64,000 bases of DNA, taken from positions 62,001-126,000 of the forward strand of contig NZ_BRLB01000008.1 in assembly GCF_027923465.1 (NCBI RefSeq). Direction: 5' to 3'. Within the stretch, counting starts at the first letter, position 1. Every line of letters begins with the position of its first letter. Below the pieces are notes generated by a model. The model made no database searches. It had not been told where the DNA came from and worked only from the letters and a program-made list of their open reading frames with translations. The position numbers and the translations under genes were made by a program. Shown here in pieces: positions 53,174 to 62,902 of this stretch. Source of the stretch: Vallitalea longa. Lineage in GTDB: Bacteria > Bacillota > Clostridia > Lachnospirales > Vallitaleaceae.

Positions 53174-54481
53174 TTATCTAGTTTTAACCCATTCATCAAC
53201 TAATGGTTTAATCTTCTTAACTACATTAGCCATAGCTTCTTCTGCTGTAACTTCAAAACTATAGAATTTCTCTTCTTGTAGATTAAGCTCATCACAATAT
53301 TCTTTTGCAAAAGGTATACATGGGAAAGCATGTGCATTACCATTTTTTGCTATTTCAACAAAAGGTTCAAGAGCTGGTGCCAATTCTAGGAATTTAGGAT
53401 TATCCAATGCTGAGTATGTAGTTGGAATACTTCCTTTTCCAGCACAGAATTTCATATATGGTTCATCAGATACTAGATAATCTATGAATTTAAAAGCTGC
53501 TTCCTGTTTTTTACTGCCTTTTGGAACATACAACATTCCCCCTTGTAGCTGTCCTCCATTAGCTAACTCTGGTCTACCATCTGGATAAGGCATTGGAGCA
53601 ATACCATAATTGATATCAGGAGCATATTTATCAATAAATGTTGTGAACCATTGACCCTCTACATCCAAAGCTAACTGATTTTGGAAGAAAGGATTATTAG
53701 GAGACATATATTTACCAAATCCACTCTTGAATTTTCTTACTTTTTCTGCTTCATAAGGTTCTTGATAACTTCTTAGCTTGAAATTAAGAGCATCAATATT
53801 ACTCTGACTATCACAAGTTAATTTATCATTTTCACTATCATAAAAATCTGCACCATATACAAAAGCCCAATTCAATATATCTATCCAAGGTATATCAGAA
53901 ATAAAACCTAGTTGCGTATATTCACCATTCTTATCTAACTTAGTTAATTTCTCAGCATATTCAAATAACTCGCTTGTAGTTTTTGGTGGCTCAGTAAGTC
54001 CCACTTCTTCTAATAGGTCTTTGTTATAATAAAGCATATATGAATCCATAGTATAAGGAATACCATATTGTTTTCCCCCATAATTTCCTAAGTTCCATAA
54101 TTCGGGTACACAATTAGCAGAATCCATTTTGTTTTCTTCTATCATTGAATCTAACTCTGTTAATGCTCCTATACTAGCCAACTTAGATATTCTGTAATCA
54201 ACCAAGTAACCTACATCTGGAGGATTACCGCCAGTTATTGCTGTTAATTGCTTCTCTGTAGTTGCATTTTCAAGAACTTCTACTTTTATTTCAGATTGTG
54301 AATTATTGAAATCATCTACTATTTCTTGTAACATTTCACCTTCACTTCCATTCCAGACATGCCAGAATGATATTGTTGTTACATTACCTGATGACGTTTT
54401 TGATGTACTTTTACATCCCCCAATAGAAAATATCATACTGATAACTAATAAAACCCCAATACATTTTTTTAAATTTCTCAT
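53174..54481 (-). CDS. Extracellular sugar-binding lipoprotein (ABC transporter)
   Basis: The 435-residue lipoprotein has the lipobox SIGGC (Cys ~23) and the family-1 binding-protein signatures ISFWHVWNGSEGEML and YGIPYTMDSYMLYYNKDLLEEVGL. It captures sugar outside the cell for the two permeases encoded next. The sugar cannot be assigned. The ROK regulator gene upstream is the likely controller. GAAGGAGGATTT precedes the ATG. Confidence 0.92.
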   Translation of the reverse strand: MRNLKKCIGVLLVISMIFSIGGCKSTSKTSSGNVTTISFWHVWNGSEGEMLQEIVDDFNNSQSEIKVEVLENATTEKQLTAITGGNPPDVGYLVDYRISKLASIGALTELDSMIEENKMDSANCVPELWNLGNYGGKQYGIPYTMDSYMLYYNKDLLEEVGLTEPPKTTSELFEYAEKLTKLDKNGEYTQLGFISDIPWIDILNWAFVYGADFYDSENDKLTCDSQSNIDALNFKLRSYQEPYEAEKVRKFKSGFGKYMSPNNPFFQNQLALDVEGQWFTTFIDKYAPDINYGIAPMPYPDGRPELANGGQLQGGMLYVPKGSKKQEAAFKFIDYLVSDEPYMKFCAGKGSIPTTYSALDNPKFLELAPALEPFVEIAKNGNAHAFPCIPFAKEYCDELNLQEEKFYSFEVTAEEAMANVVKKIKPLVDEWVKTR

Positions 54482-54584
54482 TTAAATCCTCCTTCTTCTT
54501 TTGAACAGATTTTAGATAAAAAATAAAATTTACTTTTATAATAGATTCTCCACATCTTTTATTAGATAGTGGGAAATTTACTAT

Positions 54585-55748
54585 TTAGTCAAAATCACAA
54601 AATGTGTTTAGTGCTAAAGTTGCACCTCCAACAATATGAGCTTTACTACCTAATTGTGATTGTAAGATTTGAAAACTGCCTTTTAACTGATCCCATGTAA
54701 GATTTTCTAACTTTTCTTCAACTAATCTAGGCATATCAGGAAATGCTTTTATTAGGCTTCCTTTGATAACGACTGTATCAGGATTATACATACATATAAC
54801 TGTGTTGATAGTTATACACATATATGTAAGACACCTGTCAATTATACTTACAGCCCATTGTTCACCATTATGTGCATATTCAAAAACTTCTAATAAACTA
54901 TTAGTTTTCTTTACTTTATTCGCTTCAGCTATTATGTTATCCTCAATAATAAACGTTTGTAAGCAACCTCTTCTACCGCAAGGACAAAGGGCTCCATTAG
55001 GGTCAATTGTCGTATGTCCTATTTCACCAGCTATATTTGTTGTTCCTCTAAATATATTTCCACCTACTATAAGTGCCGAGCCTACACCTCTCCCGAAAGA
55101 AATAAGGGCTAACTTTTCTATATTCTTTCCAACTCCATAAATACTTTCCGCTAACGCTTCCACTTTAACATCATTATCAACTATGGTCTTTATTCCAAGT
55201 TTTTCCTCAACACATCTGCCTAGTTGTATATCTTTCCATTTAAGCTGAGTTGACATAAGAACATTTCCAGTACTATAATCAATAATTCCTGGTAGACTTA
55301 TTCCCAGTCCTACAATCTTTGATTCATCCACACCAGAATTATTAATAACTTTTTTAATAAGTTCACAAACAATATTAATTATTTTATCGTAAGAAAGTTT
55401 ATCTATTTCGGATTCTATCTTTTCTTCATAAAGAATTCCTCCTCCAAAATCAACTATTCCTGCTTTTACTATATGTTTGTTTATATACGCTCCTACTGTA
55501 AGAATTGATTTCAAGTTAATCTCCAGCAAAATTGCTTTCCGTCCAACACCTTTAGAATATGTTTCTGTTTCTCTAACTAGACCTAAATCAATTAAGTTCC
55601 CGACGATTCTACTGACAGACGTAGGACTCATATTAGTCATCTTAACAATATCCGCTCTTGAAATAGACTTATTAGTTTTAATGAGTTTTAGTACCAAGTG
55701 TAAATTTTTTTTCTTAATATAACCTTGATCTAGCTTATTATTTTCCAT
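54585..55748 (-). CDS. ROK-family transcriptional regulator (XylR/NagC-like)
   Basis: The 387-residue protein has an N-terminal winged helix (residues ~10-65, SRADIVKMTNMSPTSVSRIV) and a sugar-kinase-like ROK domain. The latter has a zinc motif CPCGRRGCLQ and the ROK motif GEIGHTTIDPNG. Such proteins repress sugar genes until the sugar binds. The ATG at 55748 follows GGAGAATGTG and is preferred over one 21 bases upstream. It is followed after 103 bases by the ABC sugar transporter genes. Confidence 0.9.
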   Translation of the reverse strand: MENNKLDQGYIKKKNLHLVLKLIKTNKSISRADIVKMTNMSPTSVSRIVGNLIDLGLVRETETYSKGVGRKAILLEINLKSILTVGAYINKHIVKAGIVDFGGGILYEEKIESEIDKLSYDKIINIVCELIKKVINNSGVDESKIVGLGISLPGIIDYSTGNVLMSTQLKWKDIQLGRCVEEKLGIKTIVDNDVKVEALAESIYGVGKNIEKLALISFGRGVGSALIVGGNIFRGTTNIAGEIGHTTIDPNGALCPCGRRGCLQTFIIEDNIIAEANKVKKTNSLLEVFEYAHNGEQWAVSIIDRCLTYMCITINTVICMYNPDTVVIKGSLIKAFPDMPRLVEEKLENLTWDQLKGSFQILQSQLGSKAHIVGGATLALNTFCDFD

Positions 55749-55785
55749 ATCACATTCTCCATATTTCATTATGATAATTATTTTT

Positions 55786-55806
55786 GTAATATTTCAACAA
55801 TATTAC
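55786..55806. promoter_or_regulatory. Inverted repeat in the ROK leader, candidate operator
   Basis: GTAATATT and AATATTAC are perfect inverted arms around TCAAC. It lies between the promoter and the ROK start codon, so autoregulation is plausible. Confidence 0.5.
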
Positions 55807-55869
55807 TTAATAATATTTACTTTTTTATACATATATTATATTAATTTCTCCACTGGTGTTATTAATATA

Positions 55870-55898
55870 ATAATATAACGTATTTATCTCAATGTCAA
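55870..55898 (-). promoter_or_regulatory. Sigma-A promoter of the ROK/sugar ABC operon
   Basis: On the minus strand consensus TTGACA (55898-55893) and TATTAT (55875-55870) are 17 bases apart. Confidence 0.8.
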
Positions 55899-56066
55899 TA
55901 AAAATATCTATTATCAAATGTTTTTATATATTACTATTTACTAAATATTAAATTAATATATCCTGCAATTAGATACTTATAAGCTATTTCTTAGAAAATT
56001 TTACGGCAAACGCAAAGAATCCCCTAATAATTTAGGAGATATCTTATTAATGCTTACTTATTAATT

Positions 56067-56570
56067 TTAGTGATTATTTAATGCTTCCTCTAATTTTGAT
56101 TCGATCGCTTCTTTATCATATTTATATTTACATGGTATATGTATCACTCCATAACCTATGCTTGTCAATACTTCATTAATGAATTTATCTCTTTCTATCC
56201 TATCTTTTCTGTTATGTGAACTATCGTCTAATTCTAAGCATATTATTGGTTTTAATGTTCTGTTATCACATATAACGAAATCAATATGTTTAGAGCAGAT
56301 CTTATTAAAATATGACATGTAATCATCTTTACTTTTGACTTTCACTATATCTGCTACTCTAACTTTAGTAAAAAGAGTAACATCAAGGTCAATACACACA
56401 TCGTATAATGTATTATAGAATTTCAATTCTGCTTTAGTTAATATGCTGTCAACGTCTTTGTAAACTGTTGAATAATCATTTTTTTTGTTTTGCGAAACTT
56501 TACTTGTAAATATTTTTATTAATATAGCTGCGATAACTATTACTATTAGTGCGTATATTATTGTATCCAT
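56067..56570 (-). CDS. DUF2726 membrane-anchored protein
   Basis: The 167-residue protein has one N-terminal membrane helix (residues ~4-22) and a cytosolic DUF2726 domain. The domain has LTKAELKFYNTL, FVICDNRTLKPIICLELDDSSHNR and a later RDKFINEVL. The Asp...ELD arrangement resembles the PD-(D/E)XK nuclease fold, which suggests, but does not prove, nucleic acid cleavage. Members are widespread and uncharacterised. It stands alone. Confidence 0.85.
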   Translation of the reverse strand: MDTIIYALIVIVIAAILIKIFTSKVSQNKKNDYSTVYKDVDSILTKAELKFYNTLYDVCIDLDVTLFTKVRVADIVKVKSKDDYMSYFNKICSKHIDFVICDNRTLKPIICLELDDSSHNRKDRIERDKFINEVLTSIGYGVIHIPCKYKYDKEAIESKLEEALNNH

Positions 56571-56860
56571 TTTGTCTTCCTTATGTTGATTTACTAGATT
56601 TTCTTAATTATTTCATGTAGATAAAATCTTATTTAGTATTAATGTTTTATCTTTTGATTATACCATATTTATTAGTCTTAATCTATTAGTACTATAAATT
56701 AACCATTATAGAATATTCTAAAATAGGATTTCAAGATACACATAGTGAATAATATATACTAAAAAATGCATTTTATCCTATATATCATGTCGTTCGTCAG
56801 GATTTATTGAAAATTAATTAATAAAGATATAAAATTAAAAGAGGAAGGGAGTAGATTACA

Positions 56861-58258
56861 ATGTATAAATATGACTTAACTAATTTATCTGATAAAGAAA
56901 ATGATATAATAGAAATAGCCAAAAGAATAGACTGTATATTTAATAGTTTTAAAACAATTAAGAATTCTATTGACACCCATATTACAAGAAGAGATAATAT
57001 AAACGAACAACTCAATACTATACTAAGTGATTTCCAAAATACTATTGAACATACTTATAACACAAGCAAATTTATTAATGAAGCAATAACTGAATATAGT
57101 AATAGCCAACATCAAATAGATAATCTTCTTAATGGTGTATCAGCTACAACCATTAATTCAATAAGTATGGATACGGATAAAACAAAATCTAATATAAAAA
57201 ATATTAACACTAACAGTATTATCAAACAATATTTTGGGGAATTTTTTGATAAATTTCCTAGTAAAATACCACATTTAAAGAATTTCATCGATAACAATGA
57301 AATTCATATAAATAATAAAAATTACTCGGAAACATCTGGGAAAAAGACTCAATATTACGATGATAGAATTAAGCAACTACAAAGGTTTACTCGTATGATT
57401 GGAAGAAATGAATTAAAAGATAATATGTTTATTCAAGAAGCTAGTTACAGAAGTGATGACCCCATTTATACATACGTAAAAAATAACCCTGTAAATTATA
57501 TAGACCCTAGTGAACAATGTAAAAAAGATGCTGACTTACAGGATACAGATATATTATCTTCTTCAGACTTGAATAATGTTATTGGATTAAAAGGAGTTTA
57601 TGCTTATTATACAACACAAGAGAATAAAGAAGATGAAATGCTTGCTGTTTTAAGAACTATAGATATTATACGACAAAAAGACGAATATACTGGATTGTAT
57701 TATTCACAAGATGAAGATGGAAAATATGTTAGTCAATATGATTATGAAAGCAGTAAAATAAAGACTAAAATATCAATAACACAAAAAGATTTACATAAAT
57801 CAAGAACTGGTACTAATGTATTGTTTACAGTAACAGGATTTTTGCCTCCACCATACAATGTTTTAGCAGCCTTAGGTAATATAGCACCAGAAAGTGGTAA
57901 AAGTATATTGAATAATGACAATACAGGTTTACCTGATATTTTAAATACTGGAATAACAGCAGCTAGTTTCATAGAAAAGCCACAAAAAATAGGAGCATTT
58001 TTTAATATTCTAGGTGGATATAAAACCCAAAAAGAGTTAAAAGAAATTAAAGGATTTAGTGAAACATCAGTATCAATTGACAATAATGGGTATATAGAAA
58101 ATTTCGAATTTAAAATCAATAGTAATAATACTCTAGTTGATGCTCGAAAAGAAGACCCTATAAAAAAATCAATACCAGCACAATGGAGATATTGGAATGA
58201 AAATCATCCATCACCAGATATACGGATTACAAATGATAATATAAGAATTTGGTTTTAA
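56861..58258 (+). CDS. Chimeric RHS-type polymorphic toxin candidate
   Basis: The 465-residue protein has three parts. Residues ~1-95 are helical and resemble the export domains of WXG/LXG-type effectors in size and pattern, without a signal peptide. Residues ~163-219 are a fragment of the RHS core end: QYYDDRIKQLQRFTRM, then FIQEASYRSDDP, then YTYVKNNPVNYIDPS, the junction after which RHS toxins carry their variable tip. The last ~245 residues match no family I know and end in SPDIRITNDNIRIWF. AGAGGAAGGGAG precedes the ATG. A Zn-ribbon membrane protein follows after 24 bases and may be the immunity protein. Confidence 0.72.
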   Translation: MYKYDLTNLSDKENDIIEIAKRIDCIFNSFKTIKNSIDTHITRRDNINEQLNTILSDFQNTIEHTYNTSKFINEAITEYSNSQHQIDNLLNGVSATTINSISMDTDKTKSNIKNINTNSIIKQYFGEFFDKFPSKIPHLKNFIDNNEIHINNKNYSETSGKKTQYYDDRIKQLQRFTRMIGRNELKDNMFIQEASYRSDDPIYTYVKNNPVNYIDPSEQCKKDADLQDTDILSSSDLNNVIGLKGVYAYYTTQENKEDEMLAVLRTIDIIRQKDEYTGLYYSQDEDGKYVSQYDYESSKIKTKISITQKDLHKSRTGTNVLFTVTGFLPPPYNVLAALGNIAPESGKSILNNDNTGLPDILNTGITAASFIEKPQKIGAFFNILGGYKTQKELKEIKGFSETSVSIDNNGYIENFEFKINSNNTLVDARKEDPIKKSIPAQWRYWNENHPSPDIRITNDNIRIWF

Positions 58259-58282
58259 AAAATAATATAGGAGTGAAATAAT

Positions 58283-58564
58283 ATGAAAAAAGATATTTGC
58301 CCCTACTGTGGTAAAGAACTATCTTTTAAGATAAAAATTTCAATAGACCCTAGATACTCAAAAAAATGTCCTTTCTGTGATAAAAAAGTAGGAATGCCCT
58401 ATTGGACTAATTTTCCATATTTAATTATAGTAATCATTATGTTTTTATCATTTAAATCATGGTTTTATGAACATGAGATTATAGGAATAATACTATTAGC
58501 TATAGTTACGATTATAAATGGAATATTAACAACTCTATTTATACCAATTGTTGAAAGAGATTAA
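58283..58564 (+). CDS. Zn-ribbon membrane protein, candidate immunity protein
   Basis: The 93-residue protein has a zinc ribbon (CPYCGKE at residues ~6-12 and CPFCDKK at ~30-36) and two hydrophobic helices (~46-60 and ~66-86). It starts 24 bases after the RHS-chimera stop behind ATAGGAGTG and shares its transcript and terminator. Position and size fit an immunity protein held in the membrane, which would imply a toxin acting at or near the membrane. This is inference. It could also be an unrelated membrane protein. Confidence 0.7.
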   Translation: MKKDICPYCGKELSFKIKISIDPRYSKKCPFCDKKVGMPYWTNFPYLIIVIIMFLSFKSWFYEHEIIGIILLAIVTIINGILTTLFIPIVERD

Positions 58565-58588
58565 TATATTAATATGACAAACAAAATA

Positions 58589-58657
58589 ACATATGGATGA
58601 ACGGATAAGTACTACTATAACTATTCCATAAATCATACAAACCATTCATCCATATGT
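58589..58657. terminator. Bidirectional long-loop terminator
   Basis: ACATATGGATGAA and TTCATCCATATGT pair perfectly over 13 bases across a ~43-base loop, between the convergent immunity candidate and DUF4203 genes. Confidence 0.75.
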
Positions 58658-58678
58658 ATCAATATCTCATAACATTCC

Positions 58679-59293
58679 TTATTTTTTCTCTTTACTATTC
58701 TGTGCAATAAATCCCATTATAAAAACAATTACTGTTACTATGCTAATCACTATAGAATTATCTTTACTGAAACTACCCATCAGATATTCATTTAAATGTG
58801 TGGCAGTAGCTATAAAACCATCTGCATATACATAATTAGATAAATTGTTGTAATTCTGGAATAAGAACACTCCAATTGTTCCAAGCAAAGATGCTCCAGT
58901 ACACGATGTACTTATAATAATAAACAGATCACTTTTTACAACAAACAGAATTGCAAAAACAAGTCCAACTGATATACATATAATATAATTTAAAGGTTCT
59001 TCTATCGTCACATAATGGTTAACAACCATAAATGAAATCAAAAATCCTAATACAGCACCTGATAATGCAAGAGAAGTCTTATACAAGAATTTAGTTAACA
59101 AAGCGAATATAATCCCAAGTACTACACCACTAATTACAGCTCCTAAAGTAGTATCAAATAGAGAAAAGCCAATAGCTATTCCGCCAAAGAAGCATCCTAT
59201 ATTCAATAATGGATAGAATAATTTTCTTCCCATAAAACAAAATAATAAACCTAAACAAGCCAAATATATTAAAGTTACAATTACTGATAACAT
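58679..59293 (-). CDS. DUF4203 (TMEM198-like) membrane protein
   Basis: The 204-residue protein has about 7 hydrophobic helices with Gly-rich segments (GCFFGGIAIGF, GAVISGVVLGIIFALL, LALSGAVLGFLI) typical of the DUF4203 family. Its function is unknown. It starts two bases after the BI-1/YccA-like gene ends, so the two are co-translated and may work together. Confidence 0.82.
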   Translation of the reverse strand: MLSVIVTLIYLACLGLLFCFMGRKLFYPLLNIGCFFGGIAIGFSLFDTTLGAVISGVVLGIIFALLTKFLYKTSLALSGAVLGFLISFMVVNHYVTIEEPLNYIICISVGLVFAILFVVKSDLFIIISTSCTGASLLGTIGVFLFQNYNNLSNYVYADGFIATATHLNEYLMGSFSKDNSIVISIVTVIVFIMGFIAQNSKEKK

Positions 59294-59295
59294 GT

Positions 59296-60036
59296 TTAAT
59301 CATTTCCTTTACTCATAATTTTTGATAACAATCTAAGCACACGGATAAAAATCAAGATAATAGTCATCACAAGACCAAAGGCTAATGACCATTCATATCT
59401 ATTGGAATATTTGTTTTTAACACATTGTGCTATATTATCATAATCAACAACAAGATTAAGAGCAGCAAGTAATAGAGCACCTGCTGAAATAGCAATACCA
59501 AATCCACTGTTTCCCCATACAAGAGAAGTTATTGCATTTGTGAAAAAAGAACTTACAAATACAAGACCATAAAGTATGAATGAAGTTAAAAATAATGTAC
59601 TTACGACTGCTCTAAAGCGCTGTCCCACTTTAATGATCCTAGTCGCATATAGAAAAAGCATTACTAAAATTACAACAAATGTTACTCCAATTGCTATAGG
59701 AACTACTCCATAATAGAAAACAGAATACACTTGGCATAACCAACCAACTAAAAAACCTTCTGCTATGCAGAATAAAGAACCAAAAATGGGTGTACCTTTT
59801 GGATTAAAAAAATTGATTAACGATGTTATCATTGTTATAACACCTGCACCTATCAATGCATAATTTATATATTCTTCTGGAACAACATTAAAAACATAGG
59901 CACATACCCCTGCTCCAGTAAGTAATAAGAAAAATAAAACCTTTATTGCAATACTACCATAACTCGCTGGTTTTCCACTAATATTATGTTCATCCGATAT
60001 CTTTTTAAAATATGGATTCAATAATTTTGTTCTCAT
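59296..60036 (-). CDS. Bax inhibitor-1/YccA-family membrane protein
   Basis: The 246-residue protein has 7 helices after a short soluble N-terminus (MRTKLLNPYFKKISDE). The family core is visible as FCIAEGFLVGWL, KVGQRFRAVV, LVVDYDNIAQCV and YEWSLAFGLVMTIILIFIRVLRLL. Bacterial relatives include calcium-leak channels (YetJ) and modulators of the FtsH protease (YccA). The Asp pair in DYD fits the pH-sensing site of the calcium channel members. It heads a two-gene unit with DUF4203. Confidence 0.85.
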   Translation of the reverse strand: MRTKLLNPYFKKISDEHNISGKPASYGSIAIKVLFFLLLTGAGVCAYVFNVVPEEYINYALIGAGVITMITSLINFFNPKGTPIFGSLFCIAEGFLVGWLCQVYSVFYYGVVPIAIGVTFVVILVMLFLYATRIIKVGQRFRAVVSTLFLTSFILYGLVFVSSFFTNAITSLVWGNSGFGIAISAGALLLAALNLVVDYDNIAQCVKNKYSNRYEWSLAFGLVMTIILIFIRVLRLLSKIMSKGND

Positions 60037-60163
60037 GATGTCTGTCTCCTTTTTATATTATTTGTAGCATAACTACTTTAATTTCTTGTATTATATCAAG
60101 GAGAGTTTAATTTAACTTAAATTCAATCTTAAATTTTCTTAACACGGCACCATGAAAACAATA

Positions 60164-61102
60164 TTAGCTTTTATTTTTAATATAATTATCAACAACATCC
60201 TTCCAATATGCATAATCACTATGATTACGTTTATCAGTCAAAAACATATTATAATTTTTACTTAGATATTCTCCAATAAGCAATGTAGCTTTTTCAGCAC
60301 CATTAACATTTAGATGATCTCCATTATCACGAAAATCCCTTGAATAATTAATATTAAAATTGCTATCTTTTACATTCATATCTATAAATGGAATATCTCT
60401 ATCCCTTGAATACTTCTCAATAAAATTATGTTTTGCAAAATTCCATGAAGTTGCACTTGGTAATTCTATTAATATAATCTCTATGTCGTTGTTTTTGCAA
60501 GTATCAATAAAATATTCAAGTTGTTTTAAATTACGTCTAGGTACAGGTAATGGTCTTGCATTTTCATTTCCCATGTAATTTATATTCTCGAATTTATAAA
60601 CTTTATCTGAATACACATAACCTTTGGATATATCATACTTTTTTGTTCTATCTGGCATGGTATAAAAATCACGAGAATTTATTTCCTTCCACCTTGCATG
60701 GAAAGTAAATGGAGCTAATAATAAATTAGTATTATCAACAAACTTCAATTTCTCATATAGACAGTCTACATCAAGAACAACAACTTTCGGTGTCTGAGTT
60801 TTTATAGTTCGCTTAAGTAAATGATTTATCACACCTATTGTTTGCAATGCTGTCCCAGAAGTATAGGATGTATATCCATACTCATCAAACAATTTTGCAG
60901 GGGAAAAACCTGAATATACATCGGAGTTTCCATACACCATAACATCAATTGAATTTTTTGGTTCTGCAAGAAAACCCATTCCTCTATAATAACTAGTACC
61001 ACCAGAATCTTCAATTGACTTTGGTGAAACAACAACACATATATATATATACAGAACGACTGTAATCATAAAACAACAAATTATACCAATAAATTTTTTC
61101 AT
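60164..61102 (-). CDS. SGNH/DltD-like membrane-anchored protein
   Basis: The 312-residue protein has one N-terminal membrane helix (residues ~4-25) and an extracellular SGNH-type domain. MVYGNSDVYSGFSP supplies the Ser-block motif and DNGDHLNVNGAEK the Asp-x-x-His block. In dlt and alginate systems the equivalent protein helps move acyl groups to the polymer. Its start codon overlaps the MBOAT stop by one base, so translation is coupled. Confidence 0.82.
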   Translation of the reverse strand: MKKFIGIICCFMITVVLYIYICVVVSPKSIEDSGGTSYYRGMGFLAEPKNSIDVMVYGNSDVYSGFSPAKLFDEYGYTSYTSGTALQTIGVINHLLKRTIKTQTPKVVVLDVDCLYEKLKFVDNTNLLLAPFTFHARWKEINSRDFYTMPDRTKKYDISKGYVYSDKVYKFENINYMGNENARPLPVPRRNLKQLEYFIDTCKNNDIEIILIELPSATSWNFAKHNFIEKYSRDRDIPFIDMNVKDSNFNINYSRDFRDNGDHLNVNGAEKATLLIGEYLSKNYNMFLTDKRNHSDYAYWKDVVDNYIKNKS

Positions 61103-62655
61103 CAGAAACCTCCGTATATAGGGTCAGGTGGAACATAACCTAATCCATAAGCACCAAAAATTAATACTAAACAAAGAGCAGTAAAACAAATCCAATATTT
61201 TTTATAAGTAGAAACTCTTTCAAATCTACTTTCAATATTAATATCTTTTAATTTAATAATTACAGAAATTAATATTATGATAAATGAAATAACTAAAGCA
61301 ATAAAATCTTTAGGTTCTATAATACTATAAAATTGAAATTCTGAACCTCTCCTAAAAACAGATCTAAATATTTGAGAAAATATAGTTAAATTCTCTGCTC
61401 TAAACATAAGCATACCTATTCCTACCAGTACAAGTGTTTTAATAATTCTAAACAGATTAATGACCTTATTATCAGTGTTTACATTATATTTAGTTAATAT
61501 TTTTTCAAATACAGGAGAAAGCAGATTAAATATTATCATAAGTACAAAATAATAGAGCCCATAAGCAATATATTTTGAACTTGCGCCATGCCATAATCCT
61601 GTCAAAAACCAAACACAGAAAAGTGGGATGATTAATATCACTGTATTCGCTAAAGAAGGTTTCATATTCTTAATAAGTTTAGTCAATAATTTGGAAGTTG
61701 ATACAGGATAAAATATATAATCACGAAACCAGCTGCCAAGCGAAATATGCCATCTTCTCCAGAAATCACCTACATTCCTTGCTAAGAAAGGCATATCGAA
61801 ATTTTTAGCTAATTTAATACCAAATATATTAGCTATACCAGTCGCAATATCTATATATCCTGAGAACTCCGCATAAAGCTGTATTGTATAAGCAATTATA
61901 CCAATAATAATAGTGAAACCACCGTAATTAGTATAATTCTTAAATACTTCGTCTGAAATAATCGCAGCACGATTTGCAACCATAAATATTTTAAACAGTC
62001 CCCAAATCATACGTCCAATCCCATTAAAAAGATTATCGGCATTTATCTGTTTCCCACTTGTCAATTGAGGCATTAGATCATCATATCTACCGAATGGTCC
62101 TTCATGCAACTGTGGAAAAAAACTTATGAACAAAGCTGTCTTGAGGATATTTTTTTCTGCTACATACTTACCTCTTAATACATCAACTACATAACTTATT
62201 GCATTTAATGAGTAATAGGATATCCCAAGAGGAAGAGCAATATTTATTACTGGAGTTGATACTGTTATACCTAATAATTTTAGAAATACTGCACTTGACG
62301 ATGCAAAGAAATTAAAATACTTTAATGTCAATAAAATCCCGATATTAACAATCACATATATAATTAAAACTAATCTTTTTTCCTTTTTGATTTTAGCCTT
62401 TAACGCTTTCCTTTCTTTTTTGGGAAGCCCTGCAAGACTATATTTGTCAGAAATCTTATTTATCTTTATTGCTGCCAAATAAGATGCAACAACAGTTGTT
62501 ATAAGAAATATTGTTCCAAATCCGCAATAAAATCCATAAAAAGCAAGACTTGATATAAGCAGTGCGATGTAACGCTGTTTGCTTGGACAAACAGCGTAAA
62601 CAACAGTAGTAACAATTGTAAAAACCCCAAGGAAAATAAGTATTTGATATGGCAT
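61102..62655 (-). CDS. MBOAT-family O-acyltransferase (DltB-like)
   Basis: The 517-residue membrane protein has about 11 helices and the MBOAT core: YFPQLHEGPFGRYDDLMPQL-like segment, NVGDFWRRWHISLGSWFRDYIF and FLTGLWHGASSKYI with the catalytic His. It moves an acyl or aminoacyl group across the membrane onto a cell-surface polymer. It sits between the carrier-protein and SGNH genes. The substrate may be D-alanine, as in Dlt, or another group. Confidence 0.9.
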   Translation of the reverse strand: MPYQILIFLGVFTIVTTVVYAVCPSKQRYIALLISSLAFYGFYCGFGTIFLITTVVASYLAAIKINKISDKYSLAGLPKKERKALKAKIKKEKRLVLIIYVIVNIGILLTLKYFNFFASSSAVFLKLLGITVSTPVINIALPLGISYYSLNAISYVVDVLRGKYVAEKNILKTALFISFFPQLHEGPFGRYDDLMPQLTSGKQINADNLFNGIGRMIWGLFKIFMVANRAAIISDEVFKNYTNYGGFTIIIGIIAYTIQLYAEFSGYIDIATGIANIFGIKLAKNFDMPFLARNVGDFWRRWHISLGSWFRDYIFYPVSTSKLLTKLIKNMKPSLANTVILIIPLFCVWFLTGLWHGASSKYIAYGLYYFVLMIIFNLLSPVFEKILTKYNVNTDNKVINLFRIIKTLVLVGIGMLMFRAENLTIFSQIFRSVFRRGSEFQFYSIIEPKDFIALVISFIIILISVIIKLKDINIESRFERVSTYKKYWICFTALCLVLIFGAYGLGYVPPDPIYGGF

Positions 62656-62660
62656 ACCTA

Positions 62661-62888
62661 TTATTCTCCATCAAGTGATACTACTAATTTATAGATACTC
62701 TCTACTGAATTGAAATTATCTGGAATAAGATGGATAGGTGTAATTTCAATATCAAATTCATCATTTAGCATCGCTACAAGTCTTGCAATATTTAGTGAAG
62801 TTAATATCTTCCCGTCTACGAGATTTGTTGCATTTTTATAATCTTTTCCTGGAATTATCTTAGATAATATTTCATATATTTTTTCCAT
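62661..62888 (-). CDS. Acyl/aminoacyl carrier protein (DltC-like)
   Basis: The 75-residue protein has the four-helix carrier pattern. The phosphopantetheine Ser is in ILTSLNIARLV (~Ser31); the residue before it is Thr, where most carriers have Asp (DSL). It would hold the activated group as a thioester between the adenylation enzyme and the MBOAT protein. It starts 14 bases after the adenylation gene and ends 5 bases before the MBOAT gene. Confidence 0.82.
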   Translation of the reverse strand: MEKIYEILSKIIPGKDYKNATNLVDGKILTSLNIARLVAMLNDEFDIEITPIHLIPDNFNSVESIYKLVVSLDGE

Positions 62889-62902
62889 TTTTTTAAACTC
62901 CT

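Larger units (their letters stand above)
55749..56066. other. Intergenic region holding the ROK promoter and operator
   Basis: About 320 bases. Apart from the promoter and inverted repeat listed separately, a weak hairpin at 56018-56041 (CCCCTAA with TTAGGAG) may end the DUF2726 gene transcript. Nothing else seen. Confidence 0.5.
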
